Shown: one piece after another, positions 1-5,142 of the stretch
How positions within the stretch are numbered: position 1 is the stretch's first letter
Layout: each line of letters starts with the position of its first letter
Assembly: GCA_964575235.1 (NCBI GenBank)
Contig: CAZNQG010000149.1
Coordinates: 1 to 6,388 of the forward strand
Source: SM23-62 sp964575235
GTDB taxonomy: Bacteria > Bacteroidota > Bacteroidia > Bacteroidales > SM23-62
DNA length: 6,388 nucleotides
Direction: 5' to 3'
Made by a program: the position numbers and the translations under genes
Notes under the pieces: generated by a model
What the model was told of the DNA's origin: nothing
The model's database searches: none
What the model saw: only the letters and a program-made list of their open reading frames with translations

Positions 1-59
1 CCCTTACACTGCTGTATATGGCCGTGACGATTACCATATTGTCCCTGATTTATTTCTGA
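1..59 (+). CDS. C-terminal tail of a membrane protein, possibly an SLC13-type sulfate permease (partial)
   Basis: In the third frame the first 59 bases read LTLLYMAVTITILSLIYF and then a TGA stop at 57-59. This is an uninterrupted hydrophobic stretch, as expected for a last transmembrane helix ending at the membrane face. The stop lies three bases before the cysQ ATG, so the two genes are probably cotranscribed and translationally coupled. In Bacteroidota, cysQ often stands next to an SLC13 sodium:sulfate symporter and cysC/D/N genes, so a sulfate permease is the natural guess. That rests on context only, because 18 residues carry no family signature. A second frame is also open here, but it reads hydrophilic and runs into cysQ out of frame. 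Confidence 0.55.
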   Translation, partial: LTLLYMAVTITILSLIYF

Positions 60-62
60 GTC

Positions 63-893
63 ATGGCATCCTCCACCCGGGAACTCTTAGCAGCAGCCCT
101 GCAGGCAGCCATGAAGGCAGGGCAGGCCGTGCTGGAAGTATACGGGAAGCCCGTGTATAAAAAGGAGTTAAAAGCCGACCACACGCCCGTCACGGAAGCT
201 GACCGGGCCGCTCATTCACTGATCGTCCGGCAACTGGGTCAAACCGGTTTGCCGGTGCTCTCCGAGGAAGGCAGGCAGATCGCCTTTCAGGAAAGAAGTC
301 GATGGTCTTTTTTCTGGCTGGTCGACCCGCTTGACGGAACCAGGGAATTCATAAAGAGAAACGGTGAATTTACCGTAAACATAGCCCTGATCAAGGGTGA
401 ATGCCCTGTACTGGGCGTGTTGTATGCGCCCCTGCCGGACCTGATGTATTTTTCCGATCCGCAGAAGGGTGCTTTTCGCCTCGACGAATTTTCAAAGCAT
501 TGGAAGGAAGGATACACTGTCGGGGACGTTATTCCCGCTTCCAGGAGCCTTCCCCTGGAACCGGGGGAGGGACCCGTCCGGGTGGTGGCCAGCCGCTCAC
601 ACCGGAACCGCCGGACCAACCGTTTTATCCGGGAGCTGAAAAAACGGCATCCGGAACTGGAAATAGTCTCCCGGGGTTCCGCCTTGAAGTTCTGCCTGGT
701 TGCCGAGGGATCGGCCGATGTGTACCCTCGTTTCGGTCCCACATGGGAATGGGACACCGGGGCCGGTCATGCAATCGCGGAAGCTGCCGGTTGCAGGGTG
801 AGACTTCACGACAGCGGCAGTCCCCTGACCTATAATAAAAAGGACCTTCTCAATCCCTGGTTCATCGTCGAAAGAAGGGTATCTGAAAGCTAA
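63..893 (+). CDS. cysQ: 3'(2'),5'-bisphosphate nucleotidase CysQ
   Basis: This 276-residue cytoplasmic enzyme belongs to the inositol-monophosphatase-like, Mg2+-dependent and Li+-sensitive phosphatases. CysQ removes the 3' phosphate of 3'-phosphoadenosine 5'-phosphate (and may act on PAPS), which keeps the sulfate assimilation pathway from being poisoned. The family signatures are all visible: the PVTEAD segment (residues 42-47), LSEE (66-69) with the metal-binding acidic pair, the DPLDGT metal-binding motif (88-93) followed by the CysQ-like REFIKRNGEFTVNIALI run, and the C-terminal WEWDTGAGHAI block (228-238) with metal ligand Asp231. It is about 30 residues longer than E. coli CysQ (246 residues), mainly in the middle and at the C terminus. 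The ATG lies three bases after the upstream stop with no clear Shine-Dalgarno sequence, so translation is probably coupled. The 3' end overlaps the converging asparaginase gene by four bases. An inositol monophosphatase is less likely given the REFIKRNGEFTVNIAL segment. Confidence 0.93.
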   Translation: MASSTRELLAAALQAAMKAGQAVLEVYGKPVYKKELKADHTPVTEADRAAHSLIVRQLGQTGLPVLSEEGRQIAFQERSRWSFFWLVDPLDGTREFIKRNGEFTVNIALIKGECPVLGVLYAPLPDLMYFSDPQKGAFRLDEFSKHWKEGYTVGDVIPASRSLPLEPGEGPVRVVASRSHRNRRTNRFIRELKKRHPELEIVSRGSALKFCLVAEGSADVYPRFGPTWEWDTGAGHAIAEAAGCRVRLHDSGSPLTYNKKDLLNPWFIVERRVSES

Positions 894-1852
894 AAGACCC
901 GTACCCCGCGTTCTCCCTTCGATGTAGCCCAGGCCCTGAGCATCCCGCTGGTATTGAATTCCATGGCTATGTTACCGAAGCGATCGACGCAGATCACGCC
1001 GCCTTTGCCCCCTGCGGGTTTGAGCTTTTCATGGACCACCTCCCGGGCTGCTTCCTCGACGCTCAATCCACGATACTGCATGAGCGCGGAAATATCGTGT
1101 CCCACGGTGTAACGCATAAAGAATTCACCGTGTCCGGTGCCGGAAACGGCGCAACTGTTGTTGTTCGCGTAATTTCCTGCACCGCTGATCGGGGTGTCGC
1201 CAATCCTGCCGAAGCGTTTATTGGTCATCCCGCCTGTGGAAGTTCCGGCTGCAAGGTTGCCTTCCCCGTCCAGCGCCACACAGCCAACCGTACCATATTT
1301 TTCGACTTCCTCTTTCTCAAGCTTCTCCTGCAGGTCGTTCCATCTTTTTTCGGTCCAGAAATACCCCGAGTCGACGATCTCGACCCCGTGTTCAGCAGCG
1401 AACAGGGACGCCCCGGGTCCCATTAGAAGATCGTGTGGAGAATGTTCCAGGATCATCCTTGCAGCCTTGATGGGATTCTTGATGTCCCCGACTCCCGTCA
1501 CTCCGCCTGCCTTCAGGGTCCTGCCATCCATAATGCTTGCATCCAGCTCGTTCCTGCCATTATGCGTAAACACAGCACCCTTGCCTGCATTGAACAGGGG
1601 AGAGTCCTCCATGATCCGGATGACCTGTTCCACCGCGTCAAGGCTGCTGCCTCCGGAAGACAGTATCTCAATTCCCCGGTCCAGGGCTTCCGTGAGTTTA
1701 CCCTCTATGGCTGCCGCCCGGTCCGGAGGGATGTAATCCGGGTGAATGTTGCCCGCACCCCCGTGGATTACAATGGCATAGTCAGGCTTTTCCTGTCCCC
1801 AGGCATTCATTAGAGGAAGGATGAGCAGCAGAGAAATCAGTATCTGTTTCAT
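890..1852 (-). CDS. Secreted plant-type L-asparaginase / isoaspartyl peptidase (Ntn hydrolase)
   Basis: This 320-residue protein starts with a Sec signal peptide (residues 1 to about 19: MKQ, then a Leu/Ile-rich core ending NAWG). No cysteine follows the core, so it is probably soluble in the periplasm or outside the cell. The mature part is a complete family-T2 Ntn hydrolase related to E. coli IaaA (EcAIII). It has HGGAGNI (30-36), the NAGKGAVFT block (88-96), and the autocleavage site GTVG (187-190), where Thr188 should become the N-terminal nucleophile of the beta subunit. Equivalents of the EcAIII active-site residues are present at the same spacing: Thr206, Arg216, Asp219, Thr239 and Gly240. 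The family hydrolyses L-Asn and beta-aspartyl (isoaspartyl) dipeptides, and some members act on glycosylasparagine. The export signal suggests scavenging of damaged or foreign peptides. The ATG at 1852 is the start that yields the signal peptide. The gene stands alone and converges on cysQ, ending in a TAG inside the cysQ stop region. Confidence 0.92.
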   Translation of the reverse strand: MKQILISLLLILPLMNAWGQEKPDYAIVIHGGAGNIHPDYIPPDRAAAIEGKLTEALDRGIEILSSGGSSLDAVEQVIRIMEDSPLFNAGKGAVFTHNGRNELDASIMDGRTLKAGGVTGVGDIKNPIKAARMILEHSPHDLLMGPGASLFAAEHGVEIVDSGYFWTEKRWNDLQEKLEKEEVEKYGTVGCVALDGEGNLAAGTSTGGMTNKRFGRIGDTPISGAGNYANNNSCAVSGTGHGEFFMRYTVGHDISALMQYRGLSVEEAAREVVHEKLKPAGGKGGVICVDRFGNIAMEFNTSGMLRAWATSKGERGVRVF

Positions 1853-1871
1853 GGCGGTCTGGTTTATTTCA

Positions 1872-1901
1872 CGAATATATTAAAAGACCGTCTCATTAAG
1901 G
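1872..1901 (-). promoter_or_regulatory. Possible Bacteroidota-type promoter of the asparaginase gene
   Basis: Read on the - strand, positions 1879-1872 are TATATTCG. This resembles the Bacteroidota -7 element TAnnTTTG with one mismatch in the fixed bases. The expected -33 TTG is not present; CTT/TTA around 1900 is the nearest candidate and is poorly spaced. The implied leader is short, about 14 bases before the ATG at 1852, and rich in A just upstream of the start. Six-base inverted arms, CGGTCT (1855-1860) and AGACCG (1885-1890), flank the element, which could be an operator or chance. The assignment is weak. Confidence 0.25.
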
Positions 1902-1934
1902 CCGCCTCATGAGGATAAAGTAGATTTAGTATTG

Positions 1935-2015
1935 AATTGAGAGGGTATTGGAAAAGCCGCCTTAGCGTTTTTTACACAGCAAAATATGCAGCGGCGTTTC
2001 AATGCCCTCTCAATT
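1935..2015. repeat. Long imperfect hairpin inside the nested repeat
   Basis: The left arm AATTGAGAGGGTATTG (1935-1950) matches the reverse complement of CAATGCCCTCTCAATT (2000-2015) at 15 of 16 positions. The single difference (T1946 against G2004) becomes a G-U pair in + strand RNA, so the + strand can fold it without a break. After a one-base bulge (G1951), the stem continues with AAA/TTT, one A-G mismatch, and GCCGC/GCGGC (1956-1960 with 1991-1995). That gives about 24 pairs around a 30-base A/T-rich loop (1961-1990). On the - strand the inner GCGGC arm is followed by TTTT, which resembles a second, weaker terminator, although those T bases are themselves paired. Confidence 0.7.
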
Positions 2016-2024
2016 TGTTACAAT

Positions 2025-2059
2025 AAAAAAAGCCGCCTCACCTGTGGTGTGGCGGCCTT
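2025..2059 (-). terminator. Rho-independent terminator of the sigma-factor cluster
   Basis: On the - strand, 18 bases after the stop of the KYG-repeat gene, the sequence forms a compact hairpin. GCCGCC (2056-2051) pairs with GGCGGC (2037-2032), then comes an A-A mismatch, then CACC (2049-2046) with GGTG (2042-2039) around a three-base ACA loop. Seven T residues follow directly (2031-2025). The AAG before the stem can also pair with the first T bases. This is a textbook intrinsic terminator and marks the end of the - strand cluster. Its upstream arm overlaps the right arm of the 14-bp inverted repeat (2051-2064), so terminator and repeat share sequence. Confidence 0.88.
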
Positions 2060-2077
2060 AATGATTTGGGCCGGGTT

Positions 2078-3157
2078 CTAATCGTCGAGCTTGACGTTTC
2101 CGTATTTAGTGTAAACCTTAACCTCTGCCTTTGGATTGGGATCGCTTCCGACGGTCCCGTATACCTTCATGGAGGTGTTTTCCTGTATCCTGCTTACTTT
2201 CCCTCCGGTATCGTGGTAGGATATTTTACTGTAACCCGCTTGCCCGTCTATTTTGTAGGAAGCTTTTTCATCCAGCCCGATCCGGTATGTACCGTATTTG
2301 GTATCGACGTTGATGCCTTCGAAACTGGCCGGCATGTAACCGATGTTTACATTGGTGTACTTTGTGTCGGCTTCAAGTTTTTTACTCAATTCATCCGCCT
2401 TGATGTTCGAATAGCTGGTGTTTACGGCCAGGTTAGCAAGCTTGCCGAAGGTGTATCCATCGTATTTCCCCTCGATGACCACTGAACTGACTTCTCCGAT
2501 GCTTAGCTTCATATAGGATGTATACCCGACAAAGGCCTTTGCTTTCTCAATTTCCAGGCTGGAATATTTGATATTGGCCTTCAGCCAGTTGCATTCCGTT
2601 ATGCTGCTGCCGCTCGCATAGGCCAGGCTGACCGTGTTGAGCGGCTTCTCATTTCCCCGGCTCAGCTTATTGGCGGACAGTTTCCCGTATTTGACCTCGA
2701 TGTTGGCATGTCCTGCTACCTCGTCGATAAAAACATGTCCGTACTTATTGAAAAGATCGAGGTTGACCATGGCGGGCATCATAACCGTATAGTTTATCTC
2801 AAAATCGTTGCCGTTGCTCCAGTTGTTGGACCGGCTGAACTTCTCATCGATCTTCGTTTCGGCTTTTACTACGTTACCGCTCTCTGAAAATTCCACGTTA
2901 ATGTAGCTCAGCATTTTCTCAGCACGATCCTGGTTTGAATGTTTCACTGTTACAAGGACGTCGATTTTTATCCTGGGATTGTCCCAGTTCTGCACATCTA
3001 TGTTCCCGTACTTGTTGAGAAGGGTCAGCACCGTATTTTCATTTGCGGTAAACTCCTCATGGAATTCCTTGGTCAGTTCCGCGGCCTGTGCCCATATCCC
3101 CGTGATACCGAGGAACACTCCGATCAGCAGGGCCGATTTAAATTTCTGTATTTTCAT
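2078..3157 (-). CDS. Secreted KYG-repeat protein, DUF4097/putative adhesin-like
   Basis: This 359-residue protein has a Sec signal peptide (residues 1 to about 26: MKIQKFK, a hydrophobic core, then a WAQAAE end) and no lipobox cysteine, so it is probably periplasmic or surface-exposed. The mature part is built of short beta-strand repeats around the pattern (N/T/V/I)-K-Y-(G/S/T)-x-(V/I): NKYGNIDV (48), NKYGHVFI (137), VKYGKLSA (155), IKYSSLEI (196), TSYSNIKA (247), TKYTNVNI (265), TKYGTYRI (286) and TKYGNVKL (350). In the second half they recur about every 17-22 residues, which suits a right-handed beta-helix or beta-solenoid. The pattern and context match the DUF4097-type proteins often found beside ECF sigma factors in Bacteroidota; no biochemical function is established. 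Its start overlaps the end of the upstream one-helix gene by 20 bp. The first Met is needed for the signal peptide and the next is at residue 83. It might act as envelope sensor, structural protein or regulatory target. Confidence 0.8.
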   Translation of the reverse strand: MKIQKFKSALLIGVFLGITGIWAQAAELTKEFHEEFTANENTVLTLLNKYGNIDVQNWDNPRIKIDVLVTVKHSNQDRAEKMLSYINVEFSESGNVVKAETKIDEKFSRSNNWSNGNDFEINYTVMMPAMVNLDLFNKYGHVFIDEVAGHANIEVKYGKLSANKLSRGNEKPLNTVSLAYASGSSITECNWLKANIKYSSLEIEKAKAFVGYTSYMKLSIGEVSSVVIEGKYDGYTFGKLANLAVNTSYSNIKADELSKKLEADTKYTNVNIGYMPASFEGINVDTKYGTYRIGLDEKASYKIDGQAGYSKISYHDTGGKVSRIQENTSMKVYGTVGSDPNPKAEVKVYTKYGNVKLDD

Positions 3158-3695
3158 AGCTCTTAAATGTTGAATTGGTTTGACTTACATTCTCCAGTTG
3201 CTGGATGATCTGGCTCATAACCTCCAGTTTGGTCTGGTAATGAGCGATCATGGCGGAAAGGACCCGCTCATCCGAAGGATTGGTCTCAAGATCCTTCAGA
3301 AGGGATTGAAACAGCCGGTCCATTTCCTTCAGTTCATCCATCAATATTTTTTTTCCTTCGGGATCTGTAATGTTCAGATGGTCGATCTCTGAATATTTTT
3401 CCTTGATAAGCGAGGTATAATAAAGCTGTGCTTCCAGGTATTCGCCCGGCAGCATTGCCTCGAGTGCTTCCAGCCTTCCCGTATAATACCGCTGTACCTG
3501 TTCATATATGATCACGCTTGAAACGGCGACCAGGAGCAGGACGGCGGCTACCCGCAGCCCGTAGGGGATGCGTGTAAAGAACGATACCCTCTCAGGCTTG
3601 AGCCTGCTGCGGAATCGTTCCATATGACCCTGCGAAGGCTCGAAGGAATCGATCTCTTCCCGATGGCTGCGTATGTATTCTTCCAGCTTATTCAT
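3138..3695 (-). CDS. Single-pass membrane protein, putative anti-sigma factor
   Basis: This 185-residue protein has about 45 N-terminal residues that would face the cytoplasm, one transmembrane helix (about residues 46-64, LRVAAVLLLVAV then SSVIIY), and about 120 extracytoplasmic residues rich in Glu, Leu and Gln that are likely helical, probably coiled coil. The N-terminal part carries an HMERFRSRL segment (residues 24-32), similar in form to the HxxxFxxRL pattern seen in Bacteroidota proteins encoded behind ECF sigma genes. There is no cysteine anywhere, so it is not a zinc-binding (ZAS) anti-sigma factor, and it shows no FecR-like or carboxypeptidase-like domain. Its ATG overlaps the sigma-factor TGA (ATGA, four bases) and its end overlaps the next gene by 20 bp. 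Size, single helix and position make a membrane anti-sigma factor the best reading. No residue proves sigma binding. Confidence 0.68.
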   Translation of the reverse strand: MNKLEEYIRSHREEIDSFEPSQGHMERFRSRLKPERVSFFTRIPYGLRVAAVLLLVAVSSVIIYEQVQRYYTGRLEALEAMLPGEYLEAQLYYTSLIKEKYSEIDHLNITDPEGKKILMDELKEMDRLFQSLLKDLETNPSDERVLSAMIAHYQTKLEVMSQIIQQLENVSQTNSTFKSYENTEI

Positions 3696-4240
3696 TTTCC
3701 TTTCAGTTTCTCGACCAGTTTCTGTCTTGCCCTTGTATACTGGGACCTGGATGTGGAGCTTGAAATATTCAGTATCTGCCCTATCTCCTCGTGATCGTAA
3801 CCTTCCAGAAGGTAAAGGGTAAGCACGATCCTGAACCCATCCGGCAGATCCAGGATGGCATCCCGGATCCGGTCCATATCCATGGCGACCTCTTCAGGGA
3901 TTTCCTCATTCGCCACTTCTCCTGCAAGTTTCTCATCCAGTGTTTCAAAGTACATTCTGCCCTTCTTGATGCTATCGAGCGAACGGTTGACCACGATTTT
4001 CTTCAACCAGGCTCCGAAGCTGACCTTTCCGCTGTATGTATCTATTTTCCTGAAGGCTGACAAAAAGGCTTCCTGCATGATATCTTCCGCTTCCATGGGA
4101 TCTTTCACGATCCGCAGGCTCGTGTTGTACATGGCCTTGTAGTACAGTTCGTATAGCCTGTACTGGGCCTCCCGGTCACCTTCCCTGCAACGGTCGATCA
4201 AATCCTGATGAAAGTTGGGATAAGCAGGTGTTTTTGCCAT
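3692..4240 (-). CDS. ECF (sigma-70 family) RNA polymerase sigma factor
   Basis: This is a 182-residue cytoplasmic sigma factor with the two domains of the ECF group. Region 2 (about 22-92) includes the AEDIMQEAFLSAF segment (51-63) and the FGAWLKKIVVNRSLDSIKK promoter-melting and -10 recognition part (75-93). Region 4 (about 124-180) has LPDGFRIVLTLYLLEG (132-147) and a helix-turn-helix (EEIGQILNIS, then SSTSRSQYTRARQKL). The linker is acidic and there is no C-terminal extension. I chose the ATG at 4240. The frame stays open upstream to a TTG at 4282, which would give 196 residues, but those extra 14 residues look non-conserved, and AT-rich -7-like sequences (TATTTTTC at 4295-4288, TATTTTG at 4286-4280) lie on top of that TTG, so a transcript may start downstream of it. 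No matching -33 element was found, so the gene may instead be read through from upstream. It is fused by an ATGA overlap to the putative anti-sigma gene. Confidence 0.92.
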   Translation of the reverse strand: MAKTPAYPNFHQDLIDRCREGDREAQYRLYELYYKAMYNTSLRIVKDPMEAEDIMQEAFLSAFRKIDTYSGKVSFGAWLKKIVVNRSLDSIKKGRMYFETLDEKLAGEVANEEIPEEVAMDMDRIRDAILDLPDGFRIVLTLYLLEGYDHEEIGQILNISSSTSRSQYTRARQKLVEKLKGK

Positions 4241-4304
4241 CCAATCCGTGTTAAAGACGAAACTCTGAGATGGGTGCTGCAAAATACGAAAAATAATGCA
4301 TGGG

Positions 4305-5123
4305 TCAGAAAAGCATGACCATTCCCGTCACCACTTCCCCGGAATCATAATCGAGTTCGGAACCGAACATGCTGTGCGGGATCATGTTCACCAGGAAAAA
4401 TACTGCGGAGGCAAGGATGACCGGCCAAGACCGTTCCTTTCGAATGTTAAGTGCCAGCGCCAGGATCCAGAATACCATGGCCACCAGCACCTTGTTATCG
4501 GTCAGATCCTCTCCGAACGGAATGCCGGTCCAGTATGCCCCGAAGGCGAACTTCTGGATGACCGGTCCAAGAATAAATCCGCCTGCGAACAGGAATGCTA
4601 CCGTCAGCCAGGAATAAAGTTTGAACCTGCTCAGCCGGAAAATGGCGTACAACCCGGCTACCAGGGAGAGCAATTCTGCCAGAAAGATAAAAAGGATGTG
4701 GGGTATCAGGACGGCGGCGGGAACCGCTCCCTTGAACCGGATCACCACGGGTATTTCGTTCAGGACATACTCAGCATCACCCTTTACGAGCAACACCCGG
4801 TATTCAAGCTTGCCGGCGGGCGGCTGGTGGGGCAGGAAACCCACCAGTTCCGTATCCTGCCTCGCCATAAAAAGGGTGTCAAGGGGTTCCTGCATCTTAT
4901 ACCTTTTATACAGGATCCTGCCCTCGATATCCGGGTCGGCCACCCGGATCCGGATCTCACGGTCACCGTCCCCTCCGTGGCTCCGGGGCAGGCTGGATTC
5001 AATGGTTTCATCACCGATCGCTACGGCAAACCGGTCCGGGTAGGTGGGGCCTGTTCTCCGCTGGTATATGACGGTGGCAATGGTTACCGCAACTGCAATG
5101 ATCCAGAGAATGGTCTTCCGCAT
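4305..5123 (-). CDS. Polytopic membrane protein of unknown function
   Basis: I do not recognise a named family for this 272-residue protein. It has an N-terminal hydrophobic helix (about 4-20; signal anchor or first membrane segment), then an extracytoplasmic domain of about 110 residues that looks all-beta (short alternating strands, DREIRIRVADPD at 54-65, KLEYRVLLVKGD at 105-116). Four further hydrophobic segments follow at about 136-162, 170-190, 211-227 and 232-247. Between the later helices are striking polar-aromatic motifs, FGAYWTGIPFGEDLTDNK (194-211) and NMIPHSMFGSELDY (246-259). These look like conserved, functional loops, with His250 and several acidic residues as possible ligand or metal sites. 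The start is 19 bp after the stop of the M28 peptidase gene, so the two are probably in one operon; the sigma gene begins 64 bp after its end. A role in envelope stress or redox is possible but not shown. Confidence 0.75.
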   Translation of the reverse strand: MRKTILWIIAVAVTIATVIYQRRTGPTYPDRFAVAIGDETIESSLPRSHGGDGDREIRIRVADPDIEGRILYKRYKMQEPLDTLFMARQDTELVGFLPHQPPAGKLEYRVLLVKGDAEYVLNEIPVVIRFKGAVPAAVLIPHILFIFLAELLSLVAGLYAIFRLSRFKLYSWLTVAFLFAGGFILGPVIQKFAFGAYWTGIPFGEDLTDNKVLVAMVFWILALALNIRKERSWPVILASAVFFLVNMIPHSMFGSELDYDSGEVVTGMVMLF

Positions 5124-5142
5124 GATCGTTCCGCACGTTTAA

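Larger units (their letters stand above)
1893..2064. repeat. 172-bp nested inverted-repeat structure (MITE- or REP-like candidate)
   Basis: The outer arms are a perfect 14-bp inverted repeat: TCATTAAGGCCGCC at 1893-1906 and its exact reverse complement at 2051-2064. Between them, nearly centred, lies a second and longer imperfect palindrome (1935-2015). The motif GCCGCCT occurs three times in direct orientation (1901-1907, 1956-1962, 2032-2038) and is answered by GGCGGC at 2051-2056 and GCGGCG at 1991-1996. CCTCATGAGG (1905-1914) is itself a palindrome. There is no ORF of note inside and I see no target-site duplication outside the arms. Together with the flanks it makes up the only gene-free stretch in the window (1853-2077, 225 bp). 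It could be a small non-autonomous mobile element, a REP-like repeat, or locally evolved terminator sequence. Confidence 0.6.

Noticed and set aside
287..757. A 156-residue - strand frame inside cysQ
   Set aside because: Rich in Ser, Arg and Pro with no recognisable motif; cysQ on the + strand accounts for the region fully.
1194..1736. A 180-residue + strand open frame opposite the asparaginase gene
   Set aside because: The product is a low-complexity Ser/Pro/Arg sequence typical of an antisense shadow, while the - strand carries a complete catalytic Ntn hydrolase.
1855..1890. CGGTCT/AGACCG inverted arms around the putative asparaginase promoter as an operator
   Set aside because: Only six bases match across a 24-base spacer, which is easily chance. 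It is mentioned in the promoter entry but not called as a site.
1893..2064. CRISPR array or riboswitch in the repeat-rich spacer
   Set aside because: The repeats are inverted, few and of unequal spacing, with no regular spacers, so it is not CRISPR. No known riboswitch core was recognised, and the structure lies outside the probable asparaginase leader.
1893..2064. Insertion sequence remnant
   Set aside because: There is no transposase fragment in any frame and no target-site duplication next to the 14-bp arms. Only the weaker description as a MITE- or REP-like candidate is supported.
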